Source: an uncultured delta proteobacterium (lineage in GTDB: Bacteria > Desulfobacterota > Syntrophorhabdia > Syntrophorhabdales > Syntrophorhabdaceae). From it: a DNA stretch of 33,040 nucleotides. Both the position numbers and the translations under genes were made by a program. This document shows, one piece after another, positions 1 to 9,866 of the stretch. Numbering within the stretch: the stretch's first letter is position 1; each line of letters begins with the position of its first letter. The stretch lies in NCBI GenBank assembly GCA_903822335.1, contig CAIJOT010000008.1, positions 1 to 33,040 of the forward strand, read 5' to 3'. Below the pieces are notes generated by a model, which saw nothing but the letters and a program-made list of their open reading frames with translations, searched no databases and had not been told where the DNA came from.

Positions 1-138
1 AAGAAGACCGATTTCTCGATCGTGAGCGACTATCAGGTAAAGAAGGTCGAAACATTGCTTAACAATCGGCCAAGAAAATGTTTAAATTATGCTACGCCTT
101 TTGAAGCCTTAGGTGGTGCGATTGCCGGTGGAATGTAG
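1..138 (+). pseudogene. C-terminal part of an IS30-family transposase, cut by the window edge
   Basis: Frame 1 reads KKTDFSIVSDYQVKKVETLLNNRPRKCLNYATPFEALGGAIAGGM*; the LLNNRPRKCLNYATPFEAL segment is typical of IS30-type DDE transposase C-termini. Whether it is intact upstream cannot be seen. Confidence 0.8.
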
Positions 139-807
139 TTCAACAATTTTCTTCACTATTCTGATGTTTTGATTTTGCTGATTCTCAGTAGATGGGATAA
201 TTGGAGGGATTGATTCACCTGGTTGCGCTGGAGTCAAGCTGTGTATCGGTATAGAATTGGGTGATGAGTTAGTTGATTTGATGTTGTCGTTCTTTTTGGT
301 AAAAAGTGACAAGATTCCTAATAATAATATACAAACTACAATAGCCTGAATTACTTTGTTATAAACAAGTATATTGGTTAGTTTTTCATTACCTTTGGAT
401 GGTATGGGCTCAACAGGAGGAGTGGACGAACTAATCTTTTGCTCTTTTTTTGTGACAGCAAACCCTGTATTTTTTGTTTCAGTTTTTAAATTATCCCATT
501 GAATTTTGGATTTTAAGGCCTGCCATGCCTGGTTATCCTGTTTCGTCTCTTCCTTTTTGTTGGAATCATCCACTGTTGATTCCCCTATCTTCTGGTATAT
601 GGGGCTATTTGATAAATATCGGAATGCAGGATACCAGTAACCACTGCTATGTCTGATTAATGTATTTTTGTTAATGATGCCTTTTTCAAGTATTTCAAGT
701 ATTTCTTGTCTGGTAAAAGGTCCACGTATAAATTGGTGTCTGCCATCTTCCTGTTTGTAATACCATTGTTTAGAACTTGTAGTGTTGTCTTCCAACTGTT
801 TTTTCAC
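109..807 (-). CDS. GYF_2/DUF4339-like domain protein with one predicted TM segment
   Basis: N-terminal WYYKQEDGRHQFIRGPFTRQEILEILEKGIINKNTLIRHSSGYWYPAFRY resembles GYF_2 domains (W-Y...GP.t..el..l...G.i...TlV...g...W.pa); hydrophobic stretch VIQAIVVCILLLGILSLFT. The last ~10 codons lie antisense inside the IS30 fragment. Confidence 0.6.
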   Translation of the reverse strand: MKKQLEDNTTSSKQWYYKQEDGRHQFIRGPFTRQEILEILEKGIINKNTLIRHSSGYWYPAFRYLSNSPIYQKIGESTVDDSNKKEETKQDNQAWQALKSKIQWDNLKTETKNTGFAVTKKEQKISSSTPPVEPIPSKGNEKLTNILVYNKVIQAIVVCILLLGILSLFTKKNDNIKSTNSSPNSIPIHSLTPAQPGESIPPIIPSTENQQNQNIRIVKKIVELHSTGNRTT

Positions 808-933
808 TGTTTTTTCTCGGATATATTATTTCATTTTCTATCACTCTTATCCAAAACAGCCTTTAACATAGATCCCCAATCAGGTAGAATTTGAATTGAC
901 AAAAAAACAAAAACACCTGAAAGGAGGCACGCT

Positions 934-1179
934 ATGAATAAGTTTAGCAGCATATTTGGTCAGATTCTACAAATATTCTCAAAGGTGGAGTTCTAAAACG
1001 CATTGATTGAGGAGAAAGTAGAAAATAAGACAAAAGGATTTACCTGCTGGGAGCAGTTTGTTGCCATTCCTTGGTACAGCTTCTTCACCTACAGAGATTG
1101 ATGGGAGCGGATCGATAAACCTTTTGAGGTGCCCGCAATTGTGCCACAGGGAGAACAACTGTCATTGGAGTTTGAGTAA
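934..1179 (+). pseudogene. Internally deleted IS4-type (DUF4372-containing) transposase relic
   Basis: Frame translation MNKFSSIFGQILQIFSKVEF*NALIEEKVENKTKGFTCWEQFVAIPWYSFFTYRD*WERIDKPFEVPAIVPQGEQLSLEFE*: a typical IS4 transposase N-terminus joined to a typical C-terminus, with two in-frame stops and the catalytic core missing. RBS aaggagg lies upstream. Confidence 0.7.
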
Positions 1180-1404
1180 ACCGGATATCAGGATTGGTGA
1201 ATACCACTTGTAATGTTCCATATTAGGTAAGCTTATCAACGCCAACATTTCAGGAAGATATCTTTGCTTGCTTGGTAGTCCGTATGACCGATGCCATTTT
1301 GGGCAAGCCCCGAAACATCTTGATAATTTGAGATGTTATGGTTATAATAAAACGACTGACAGGGAGAAAATTGGTTTCCACTCTCGTATTTTCTGGAGGA
1401 TTGA

Positions 1405-2682
1405 ATGAAAGTTGAAGTAGAGAATCTTGATAGTGTGAGGAAGAAGGTAGAGGTTATTCTTCCAGAAGAAACGGTAAAAGAATTGGAAGAAAAGATATAT
1501 GAAGAGCTGAAAAAGGGAGCTAAAATAAAAGGCTTTAGACCGGGCAAAGTTCCAAGGTCTATTATCTCCACCTATTACAAGGATTATATCAATGATGAGC
1601 TGAAAAAGAGGATGGTTCAATCCACAATGGCTGAAGCACTTTCCGAGGCAAAGGTTGACCCTGTTATTGAACCCGTTGCGGATTTCATAGAAGAGGAAGG
1701 CCGCCATGGTTACACGCTTGAATGCGAGATTGCACCTGAGATAGAGTTACCTACCTATAAAGGACTGGAGATTGAAGTAGAGGCCATTAAGGTAACAGAT
1801 GAAGAAGTAGAGAACAGGATAGAAGGCTTACGCCAGATGCATGCAGAGATGGTCACGAAGGAAGGGGATACTGGAGCACAGAAAGGAGATTTTGCTGTTA
1901 TAAAGTATCAGGGATATTTGAACGGGAAACCACTAAAAGATGTGAGCACAGAAGCATATCCCATAGAGCTTGGCAATGCCCAGCTTATGCCGGAATTTGA
2001 GAATACAATTATCGGGATGAAGGTGGGTGAGGAAAAAGAGATTGAGATAAAGTTCCCTGAAAATTATCCAGACAAGGGCATCGCATCAAAAACAATACTT
2101 TTTAACGTGTTATTGAAAGAGATTAAAGAGAAAAGACTGCCTGAGGTGAATGACGAATTTGCCAAGGACCTGAGCTTTGAAAACATGAAAAGTTTGAAAG
2201 ATGGACTCAAGCAGGAAATAGAGAAGGAAAAGGAAGTTGCACGAAGAAAGAGCATTGCTCAAAAGATGGTAGACACTTTAATCCATGGAGTGGACATTCC
2301 TATTCCTAAAAGGCTTCTTGAGAAGAGGGTTGATATGATGATGGAGGATGCAAGGCAAAGATTCAAAGCAGACAGTCTGACTGAAGAGGAAAAGAGGAAC
2401 CTTGAGGGTAATTTTAAGAAGGAGTTTGAGCCAAGGGCAGAGGAAAGGATAAAAACAGATATAATACTCTCTAAAATTGCTGAGAAAGAAGACATAAAGC
2501 TGGAAGATAACGATGTCCATGAGAGGATAAAGAAGATAGCGGAAGATACAAAAAGGGCCTACGATGATATAAAGAGTTTTTATGAGAATTATAACCTGAT
2601 GGATGGTTTGAAGCATACTATCGTCGAAGAAAAAACGATTAATTTTCTAAGGGACAACGCCATTATAAAGGAGAAGCCATGA
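1405..2682 (+). CDS. tig: Trigger factor (ribosome-associated peptidyl-prolyl isomerase)
   Basis: 425 aa ORF; N-terminal ribosome-binding domain ([13 protein letters not shown]) and FKBP-like middle domain; followed by clpP-clpX. Confidence 0.96.
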   Translation: MKVEVENLDSVRKKVEVILPEETVKELEEKIYEELKKGAKIKGFRPGKVPRSIISTYYKDYINDELKKRMVQSTMAEALSEAKVDPVIEPVADFIEEEGRHGYTLECEIAPEIELPTYKGLEIEVEAIKVTDEEVENRIEGLRQMHAEMVTKEGDTGAQKGDFAVIKYQGYLNGKPLKDVSTEAYPIELGNAQLMPEFENTIIGMKVGEEKEIEIKFPENYPDKGIASKTILFNVLLKEIKEKRLPEVNDEFAKDLSFENMKSLKDGLKQEIEKEKEVARRKSIAQKMVDTLIHGVDIPIPKRLLEKRVDMMMEDARQRFKADSLTEEEKRNLEGNFKKEFEPRAEERIKTDIILSKIAEKEDIKLEDNDVHERIKKIAEDTKRAYDDIKSFYENYNLMDGLKHTIVEEKTINFLRDNAIIKEKP

Positions 2683-3263
2683 ACCTTGTGCCGATAGTTA
2701 TTGAAAAGGATGGCAGGGGCGAGAGAGCCTATGACATATATTCAAGGTTGTTGAAAGACAGGATTGTCATTCTCGGTACCAGTATAGATGATAATGTTGC
2801 AAACATCATAATGGCGCAGCTTTTATTTCTTGAATCTGAAGACCCTGCAAGAGATATTTATCTGTATGTAAATACCCCGGGTGGCCATATTACAAGCGGC
2901 CTTGCTATATATGATACAATGCAGTATATAAAACCTTCTGTGGTAACTATGTGTATTGGCCAGGCAGCGAGTATGGGAGCGCTACTCCTCGCTGGCGGAG
3001 AAAAAGGCAAGCGGTATGCCTTGCCACATTCAAGAATCCTTATCCATCAACCACTGGGAGGCGCACAGGGCCAGGCGACCGATATAGACATTCAGGCAAA
3101 AGAGATTTTAAGGATGCGGGAAGAAATCAATAAGATTTTTACAAAGCACACAGGACAACCAATTGAGAAGATTGCCACGGATACTGATCGGGATTTTTAC
3201 ATGACTGCAGAACAGGCCGTGGAATATGGTATAATTGACCAAATAGTGGAGAAGAGGCAATGA
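2679..3263 (+). CDS. clpP: ATP-dependent Clp protease proteolytic subunit
   Basis: 194 aa; [47 protein letters not shown] (catalytic Ser), [12 protein letters not shown] (His). Starts within the tig stop codon (ATGA overlap). Confidence 0.98.
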   Translation: MNLVPIVIEKDGRGERAYDIYSRLLKDRIVILGTSIDDNVANIIMAQLLFLESEDPARDIYLYVNTPGGHITSGLAIYDTMQYIKPSVVTMCIGQAASMGALLLAGGEKGKRYALPHSRILIHQPLGGAQGQATDIDIQAKEILRMREEINKIFTKHTGQPIEKIATDTDRDFYMTAEQAVEYGIIDQIVEKRQ

Positions 3264-4519
3264 CGATGATTAGGAAAAACGACGGCAGGACAATAAAACT
3301 ACACTGTTCCTTTTGTGGAAAGAGCCAGGATGAAGTAAAAAAGCTGATTGCAGGTCCTATGGTGTATATCTGTGATGAATGCATAGATTTATGCAATGAG
3401 ATAATACAGGAAGAGGCTAAAAGAGAAAAGCTTGACTATATAAAAACTTCTATACCAAAGCCTCATGAGATCAGGAGACTTCTCGACGAGTTTGTCATTG
3501 GACAGGATTATGCGAAAAAAGTACTTTCCGTTGCTGTGTATAACCATTATAAGAGGATAGAGTCAAAAGCAAAATTTGATGATGTAGAGATACAGAAAAG
3601 TAATATTCTCCTTATCGGGCCCACAGGTTCTGGAAAGACACTGCTTGCCCAGACGTTAGCAAAACTGCTCCATGTACCCTTTACCATGGCAGATGCAACT
3701 ACATTGACAGAGGCAGGATATGTAGGCGAGGATGTAGAAAACATTATACTCTACCTGCTTCAAGCAGCCGATTACAATACAGAAAGAGCGGAGAGAGGTA
3801 TCGTGTACATTGATGAAATTGATAAGATATCAAGAAAGACCGATAGCCCGTCAATTACAAGAGATGTATCTGGAGAAGGCGTTCAACAGGCACTTTTAAA
3901 GATTATAGAGGGGACAATTGCGAATGTGCCGCCTAAAGGCGGGAGGAAACACCCACAGCAGGACTATATTAAAGTAGATACCTCTAACATACTTTTCATA
4001 TGTGGTGGGGCTTTCAATGGAGTAGATTCTATAATAGCCAACAGGATTGGTAAAAAAGGAATAGGTTTTGGAGTTGATGTAGTAGGTGGGAGAGATAAGC
4101 AGTATTCAGAGTTAATTAAGGATATCCAGCCAGAAGACCTTTTGAAATACGGATTTATACCTGAATTTATAGGGAGATTACCTATTATTGCTACCCTTGA
4201 GGAGTTAACCGAGGATAATCTTGTGGAGATTTTGAAGAGACCGAGGAATGCGATTGTAAAGCAGTACAAAAAACTTTTTGAACTGGAACATGTAACGCTC
4301 ACGTTTACTGAGGGTGCAATCAGGGGCATAGCACGAGAGGCAATGAAGAAAAAGACAGGTGCAAGGGGATTAAGATCCATGATGGAGAAGGTCATGCTGG
4401 ATGTGATGTATGAAATACCGGCCCTGTCGAATGTAAGAGAGTGTGTGGTCAGTGAAGAAGTGATAGTGAGCCATGAAAGACCTATATTGATCTATGAGGA
4501 AGAGGCTGAGATAGCCTGA
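3260..4519 (+). CDS. clpX: ATP-dependent Clp protease ATP-binding subunit ClpX
   Basis: 419 aa; N-terminal C4 zinc finger [19 protein letters not shown], Walker [20 protein letters not shown] overlap with clpP. Confidence 0.98.
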   Translation: MTMIRKNDGRTIKLHCSFCGKSQDEVKKLIAGPMVYICDECIDLCNEIIQEEAKREKLDYIKTSIPKPHEIRRLLDEFVIGQDYAKKVLSVAVYNHYKRIESKAKFDDVEIQKSNILLIGPTGSGKTLLAQTLAKLLHVPFTMADATTLTEAGYVGEDVENIILYLLQAADYNTERAERGIVYIDEIDKISRKTDSPSITRDVSGEGVQQALLKIIEGTIANVPPKGGRKHPQQDYIKVDTSNILFICGGAFNGVDSIIANRIGKKGIGFGVDVVGGRDKQYSELIKDIQPEDLLKYGFIPEFIGRLPIIATLEELTEDNLVEILKRPRNAIVKQYKKLFELEHVTLTFTEGAIRGIAREAMKKKTGARGLRSMMEKVMLDVMYEIPALSNVRECVVSEEVIVSHERPILIYEEEAEIA

Positions 4520-4662
4520 AATAGTGTGGAGCGTAGAGATGTCAGCGTAGAGGATGAAACGCTGTGCGCTAAACGCTAATTCACCAAATTGTGAACAGTG
4601 AACTGTAAACCGTGAGCAGGTATTTGACTTTGGGCGATTTAACTGCTATATTGAGCGGACAT

Positions 4663-4737
4663 GGGCGGGTAGCTCAGCGGGAGAGCATCGGCCTTACAAG
4701 CCGAGGGTCGCAGGTTCAAAACCTGTTCCGCCTACCA
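4663..4737 (+). tRNA. tRNA-Val (anticodon TAC)
   Basis: Cloverleaf: acceptor gggcggg/tccgcct, anticodon loop cttacaa, T-arm gcagg-ttcaaaa-cctgt, encoded CCA end. Confidence 0.95.
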
Positions 4738-4744
4738 TTTAAGC

Positions 4745-4822
<78 letters not shown>

Positions 4823-4839
4823 TTTATTCAGGGGTTTCA

Positions 4840-6909
4840 ATGCACCTTGTTTTATGTATACACAACCATCAGCCGGTTGGAAATATGGATTTCATACTTG
4901 AGGAGGCGTATGCTCATGCATATATGCCTTTTTTCGAGGTGCTGAAGGATTTCAGAGCAATCAAGATAAATCTCCACTTCTCAGGTTATCTCTTTTCATG
5001 GTTGTACAAAAACAAGCCGGAATATATCAAGCTTCTTAAAGAATTAAAAAGAAGGGGTCAGATAGAAATAGTATCAGGCGGTATGTATGAACCTGTCCTC
5101 TCTTTGCTGCCAGAGGAAGACGGTATCTCACAGATAAAAATGCATATGGATTATATGGAAGATGTCTTTGGTGAGAGACCACAAGGCATCTGGCTTGCAG
5201 AAAGGGTGTATGAGCCCCATATGCCCAAGATTTTAAATAAAGCTGGTGTTTCCCATACCCTCGTGGATGATAACCATTTTAAGGCTACCGGGATGACAGA
5301 AGAAGAGCTCTATGGGTATTTTGTTACAGAATGTGAGGGACATAAACTGTTTATATTCCCTGGCCTGGAGTTCTTGAGATACGCAATTCCTTTTAAACAA
5401 GTAGATACTCTTGATCAATACTTCAGGGGGATCGAGGAAAAGGGAGGGGATTTAGCTGTTTTCGGAGATGACGGCGAAAAGTTTGGTCTATGGCCAGGGA
5501 CATACAGCTATGTGTATCAGGAAAATTGGTTGAGAATATTCTTCAGCTACCTCAGTGAAAATAAGGATTGGTTAAAAACAGTCACTTTCAGTGAATATAT
5601 GTCAGATAAACCCCCAAAAGGTCTCATTTATCTCGATTGTGCATCCTATAAGGAGATGGGCGAGTGGTGCTTGCCTGCCAGGGTGACGAAGGATTATAGT
5701 GTGTGCATGAATAATCCTGAAATGGGCTATAAGCTTTTTGTAAAAGGAGGCTACTTCAAGAACTTCCTCGTGAAGTATCCTGAAAGTAACGACATGCATA
5801 AGAAAATGCTTGCGGTAACGAAGAAGGCGAAAAAGGATTCAGAGGCTAAAAAACATGTTTTTATGGCTCAATGTAATGACAGTTACTGGCATGGAGTTTT
5901 TGGTGGTCTCTACCTTCCTCATCTCCGGGCATCTGTGTATCATCACCTCATTGAAGCTGAAAAACACTTAGAGCCTAAGAAACCATTTGTCGAAGGGTGT
6001 GTTGAAGATGTCAATATGGATGGAAGCGAGGAGGCAATTCTTAACAATAACAATATAAAAGCCTATTTCCTTCTCAAAAAGGGTGGTGTTCTATATGAAC
6101 TTGACTATAAACCCTCGTCTGCGAATATTATGGCCACACTCCAGCGCAGGTATGAAGGTTATCACGATAAAGTAAGGCTGGCAGCAACCGATATTGCGGA
6201 TGGGAAGAAGACTATCCATGATATGGTCCTTGCAAAGGAGGAAGGCCTTGATCAATACCTCTATTATGACTGGTATGGAAGGGCATCTCTTATAGACCAT
6301 GTTATGGGAATGGATTTATCGTTAGAGAGCTTTTACAGGGGTAGGTATGTCGAGCCCGGGGATTTTGTTACGGAGCCTTACCGGGGTGTGATAACAAAGG
6401 ATAAGAAATTGGTAAGGCTGTCAATGAAAAGGGATGGTAATTACTGGATGAATCATGAGGGGTTGCCGTTATCAATAAGTAAGGATATTGTTTTACATGA
6501 AGGACAGGATGGATTATTTATAGATTATTTAGTTGAAGGTGGTGTTACAGAGCCTTTCTATCTGGGAATCGAATTTAATTTCTCCTTTCTGGGGAGTGGT
6601 GGTGAGCGTTATATGGAGACCAAGCATGGAAAGTGGCCCTTAACAACGAATGAAGTTTTACAACCTTCGCGTAAGGTATTGTTCCACGACCCTTATCAGC
6701 ATGTTGAAATTAACCTTGAGTTGGATGAACCCTTTGCTATCTGGACCTTTCCAGTTGAGATTGTTTCTCTTTCGGAAAAAGGTTTTGAGAAGAATTATCA
6801 GAGCACTATGCTTATGCCGGTCTGGTATGTGGATTTAGCAAAAGGGTCCAAACGTATCCAGATGAAGCTCCATCTTAATGGTCTCGGTAGTAATCACAAC
6901 ATACAATAG
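4840..6909 (+). CDS. GH57-family 4-alpha-glucanotransferase / alpha-amylase
   Basis: 689 aa; HNHQPVGN start motif, WLAERVYEP (nucleophile region), FGDDGEKFGLWPGT (acid/base region), C-terminal amylase-associated domain. Confidence 0.9.
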   Translation: MHLVLCIHNHQPVGNMDFILEEAYAHAYMPFFEVLKDFRAIKINLHFSGYLFSWLYKNKPEYIKLLKELKRRGQIEIVSGGMYEPVLSLLPEEDGISQIKMHMDYMEDVFGERPQGIWLAERVYEPHMPKILNKAGVSHTLVDDNHFKATGMTEEELYGYFVTECEGHKLFIFPGLEFLRYAIPFKQVDTLDQYFRGIEEKGGDLAVFGDDGEKFGLWPGTYSYVYQENWLRIFFSYLSENKDWLKTVTFSEYMSDKPPKGLIYLDCASYKEMGEWCLPARVTKDYSVCMNNPEMGYKLFVKGGYFKNFLVKYPESNDMHKKMLAVTKKAKKDSEAKKHVFMAQCNDSYWHGVFGGLYLPHLRASVYHHLIEAEKHLEPKKPFVEGCVEDVNMDGSEEAILNNNNIKAYFLLKKGGVLYELDYKPSSANIMATLQRRYEGYHDKVRLAATDIADGKKTIHDMVLAKEEGLDQYLYYDWYGRASLIDHVMGMDLSLESFYRGRYVEPGDFVTEPYRGVITKDKKLVRLSMKRDGNYWMNHEGLPLSISKDIVLHEGQDGLFIDYLVEGGVTEPFYLGIEFNFSFLGSGGERYMETKHGKWPLTTNEVLQPSRKVLFHDPYQHVEINLELDEPFAIWTFPVEIVSLSEKGFEKNYQSTMLMPVWYVDLAKGSKRIQMKLHLNGLGSNHNIQ

Positions 6910-7705
6910 AAGGGTTTTTTTAAAAGAAGCCGTTCTCTCTGTTTTAAGCCAGGACTATAAAAATAAAGAAGTAATAGTTATTGATGATGGTTCTACTGAC
7001 AATTCCCACGATGAAATGAAAGGACTATCTGTTCAATACATATGGAAGGCAAATGAAGGGATAAGCCATGCACGCAATACGGGTATACAGGTTGCGAAGG
7101 GTGAATACATAGCTTTTCTCGATGTGGACGACCTCTGGCTGAAAGGTAAACTCTCACAACAGATAGAGTTGATGGAGGGGCAGGGATTTTCCATATCCTA
7201 TACGGACGAAATCTGGATAAGGAATGGAAAAAGATTAAATCAGCGAAAGAGACATAAAAAATACACGGGTTATATCTTTGAGCAGTGCCTGCCCCTCTGC
7301 ATTATAAGCCCATCCTCTGTTGTGATAAAAAGGGAGATATTTGATGATGTTGGTCTTTTTGACGAATCTTTGCCTGTATGTGAGGATTATGATATATGGC
7401 TCAGGATTTCTTCAAAATATCCAATCCTGTTTGTAGATAAGCCTTTGATCGTTAAGAGGGGTGGACACGAAGACCAGCTTTCGATAAGGTATGAAGGGAT
7501 TGACAGGTTCAGGATACAGAGTCTTTTGAAAATAGTGAATAGCGGCATGTTGGATAACGCTCAATATACCCAGGCCAAAGAAGAGTTAATAAAAAAATGC
7601 CAGATCTATGGAAACGGTGCAAAGAAAAGAGGCAAGGTGGAAGAAGCAGGGCACTATTTTGAACTTATCAAACACCTCAAACAGGAGAATAGGCAAGAAA
7701 GCTGA
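6878..7705 (+). CDS. Family 2 glycosyltransferase
   Basis: 275 aa; VSVVITTYNRRVFLKEAVLSVLSQDYKNKEVIVIDDGSTDNS, AFLDVDDLW, CEDYDIWLRIS. Overlaps the GH57 gene by 32 bp. Confidence 0.88.
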   Translation: MVSVVITTYNRRVFLKEAVLSVLSQDYKNKEVIVIDDGSTDNSHDEMKGLSVQYIWKANEGISHARNTGIQVAKGEYIAFLDVDDLWLKGKLSQQIELMEGQGFSISYTDEIWIRNGKRLNQRKRHKKYTGYIFEQCLPLCIISPSSVVIKREIFDDVGLFDESLPVCEDYDIWLRISSKYPILFVDKPLIVKRGGHEDQLSIRYEGIDRFRIQSLLKIVNSGMLDNAQYTQAKEELIKKCQIYGNGAKKRGKVEEAGHYFELIKHLKQENRQES

Positions 7706-7842
7706 ATAGATTCCCACGGGCAAACCCGTGGCACTGTTGATACATACGCTTCGCGTAAATAACGGAAGCATTCACCCACGTTAAAAAACGTGGTACTCTG
7801 CTGGTTTGCGTCGCCGGGTACCGTGGTATTACACGGGTGTTG
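7706..7842. repeat. Cluster of small REP-like palindromes
   Basis: Stems read directly: CCACGGG-CAAA-CCCGTGG (7714-7731), TACGC-TTC-GCGTA (7745-7757), CCACGTT-AAAA-AACGTGG (7776-7793), CCGTG-GTATTA-CACGG (7821-7836). Flanks recur as ATTC(A)CC...GTGGYAC. Confidence 0.75.
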
Positions 7843-8014
7843 GAATCTATCCAGCTTGCACAGCAAGCGAGAGGGGGAGGTTCCACAAGCTTTGCTTGGG
7901 GAGGGGGCGACGCAAGCCCCGGTATGAATCTATCCAGCTTGCACAGCAAGCGAGAGGGGGAGGTTCCACAAGCTTTGCTTGGGGAGGGGGCGACGCAAGC
8001 CCCGGTAATAGATT
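7843..8014 (+). repeat. Tandem pair of an 83-bp GC-rich repeat with AATCTAT ... ATAGATT ends
   Basis: GAATCTATCCAGCTTGCACAGCAAGCGAGAGGGGGAGGTTCCACAAGCTTTGCTTGGGGAGGGGGCGACGCAAGCCCCGGTA occurs at 7843 and again at 7926 without mismatch; a third, variant copy on the minus strand is at 27361-27474. Internal hairpins GCTTGC-ACA-GCAAGC and CAAGC-TTT-GCTTG. Confidence 0.93.
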
Positions 8015-8040
8015 GACAAATATATTTCTCAAGATATAAT
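8013..8040 (+). promoter_or_regulatory. Putative sigma70-type promoter of fhs
   Basis: TTGACA (8013-8018), 16-bp spacer, TATAAT (8035-8040); both hexamers match consensus exactly. Confidence 0.75.
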
Positions 8041-8070
8041 GCTTGTATGAAACAGAACAAAGGAGGAATA

Positions 8071-9831
8071 ATGCCATACGATCCAACGAGAATGGCGGAC
8101 TGGCAGATCTCTGAGTCTGCAGAAAAGGATATGAAATCTATCTGGCAGCTCCAGAGGGAGATTGGCCTGGAAAAGGATGAAGTAATCCCTTCCGGCAGGG
8201 TTGGCAGATTAGATTTTGCAAAGATTTTAGAAAGGTTGAAAGACAAAGAGGATGGGAAATATATAGTGGTGACTGCAATTACACCCACCCCCCTGGGAGA
8301 AGGTAAAACAACAACAACTATGGGGTTGATCGAAGGATTGGGGAAGAGGGGAAGAAATGTGGGCGGCGCAATAAGGCAGCCCTCAACAGGACCTACAATG
8401 AATATAAAGGGAAGTGCTGCGGGTGGTGGAAATGCTCAGGTAATACCATTAACTGAATTTTCCCTTGGATTGACAGGTGATATATCCGCTGTTACGAATA
8501 CTCATAATCTTGCTATGGTTGCCCTTACTTCACGGATGCAACATGAGAGAAATTATAACGATGAGGAGCTTGCAAAGAGAAAACTACGTCGCCTGAATAT
8601 AGATTCAAATAATGTACAGATGGGATGGGTTATGGACTTATGTGCGCAACCCCTTAGAAATATAGTTATCGGTCTTGGTGGGAAAATGGATGGATTTACC
8701 ATGCAGTCACGCTTTGATATAGCCGTGAGTTCTGAGGTGATGGCCATTCTATCCATAGCCAATGACCTGAAAGATTTACGAGAGAGGCTTGGCAAGATTA
8801 CTGTTGCCTACGATAAAAGAGGGAAGCCCATTACAACAGAAGACCTCGAAGTGGCAGGGGCTATGTGTGCCTTTATGAGGGAGAGTATTAATCCCACTCT
8901 TTTACAAACACTGGAGGGTCAACCGGTTATGGTTCACGCCGGGCCTTTTGCGAATATAGCAATAGGGCAATCCTCGATTATTGCAGACCGTATAGGTCTT
9001 AAATTATTTGATTACCATGTTACAGAAAGCGGATTTGCAAGTGATATTGGATTTGAGAAGTTCTGGAATGTAAAATGTAACATCAGCGGTTTGAAACCCA
9101 GCGTAGCGGTGATTACAGCAACTATCAGGGCATTAAAGATGCACGGAGGAGGTCCAAGAGTAGCACCGGGATTGCCCCTCCCTGAAGAGTATGGGAAAGA
9201 GAACATGGAATTGCTTGAAAAAGGTATGCCAAACCTCATCCATCACATTCGCACGGTGAAGATGTCAGGCATGAAACCTGTTGTATGTATCAATGGTTTT
9301 TATACGGATACAAAGGATGAGATAGCGCTTGTAAGGAAATACGCAGAAGCAGCGGGAGCACGTGTCGCTTTTTCTGAACACTGGTTAAAAGGAGGTGAAG
9401 GAGCCCTCGAGTTGGCTGATGCAGTGATCGAGGCATGCAGAGAACCGGTGGATTTTCAATTCCTTTACCCGCTTGAGATGCCATTTATGCAGCGCGTTGA
9501 AGTAATTGCGAAAAATGTGTATGGCGCTGACAGGGTATTGTGGATACCTGAGGCAGAAGATAAGGCAAGGAAACTTCAGGAAGATCCAGAAAAGAAAAAC
9601 TATTTTACCATGATGGTCAAAACACATTTAAGCTTATCCCATAAGCCTGAATGGAAAGGTGTGCCAAAGGGATGGGCTTTACCTGTAAGAGATGTGCTTG
9701 TATACACAGGGGCAAGGTTCTTGTGCCCGGTGACAGGAACGATCAGTCTGATGCCAGGCACAAGCTCTGATCCTGCGTTCCGGAGAATAGATGTTGATGT
9801 GAATACCGGCAGGATTAAAGGATTATTCTAA
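8071..9831 (+). CDS. fhs: Formate--tetrahydrofolate ligase
   Basis: [40 protein letters not shown], and the full-length family pattern. The ORF track starts at 8047, but AAAGGAGG lies just before ATG 8071 ([13 protein letters not shown]). Confidence 0.97.
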   Translation: MPYDPTRMADWQISESAEKDMKSIWQLQREIGLEKDEVIPSGRVGRLDFAKILERLKDKEDGKYIVVTAITPTPLGEGKTTTTMGLIEGLGKRGRNVGGAIRQPSTGPTMNIKGSAAGGGNAQVIPLTEFSLGLTGDISAVTNTHNLAMVALTSRMQHERNYNDEELAKRKLRRLNIDSNNVQMGWVMDLCAQPLRNIVIGLGGKMDGFTMQSRFDIAVSSEVMAILSIANDLKDLRERLGKITVAYDKRGKPITTEDLEVAGAMCAFMRESINPTLLQTLEGQPVMVHAGPFANIAIGQSSIIADRIGLKLFDYHVTESGFASDIGFEKFWNVKCNISGLKPSVAVITATIRALKMHGGGPRVAPGLPLPEEYGKENMELLEKGMPNLIHHIRTVKMSGMKPVVCINGFYTDTKDEIALVRKYAEAAGARVAFSEHWLKGGEGALELADAVIEACREPVDFQFLYPLEMPFMQRVEVIAKNVYGADRVLWIPEAEDKARKLQEDPEKKNYFTMMVKTHLSLSHKPEWKGVPKGWALPVRDVLVYTGARFLCPVTGTISLMPGTSSDPAFRRIDVDVNTGRIKGLF

Positions 9832-9866
9832 CTAAAGAATAGCGATAGTGAGAAATATGTAATCTT

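Noticed and set aside
1313-1336. AACATCT...AGATGTT stem before tig
   Set aside because: A 7-bp stem without a T-run; may be an old terminator, but support is too thin to call.
3139-4395. Antisense ORFs opposite clpX, tig, ftsH and other strong genes
   Set aside because: Shadow ORFs of well-supported coding sequences.
7677-8288. Long ORFs through the GC-rich repeat (7677-8288 minus, 7806-8039 plus, 7847-8086 minus)
   Set aside because: They are just reading frames through tandem 83-bp repeats with no family resemblance; the fhs promoter and start lie inside.
9826-9846. TTATTCTA...AGAATAG stem after fhs as terminator
   Set aside because: Short AT-rich stem without a clear U-tract.
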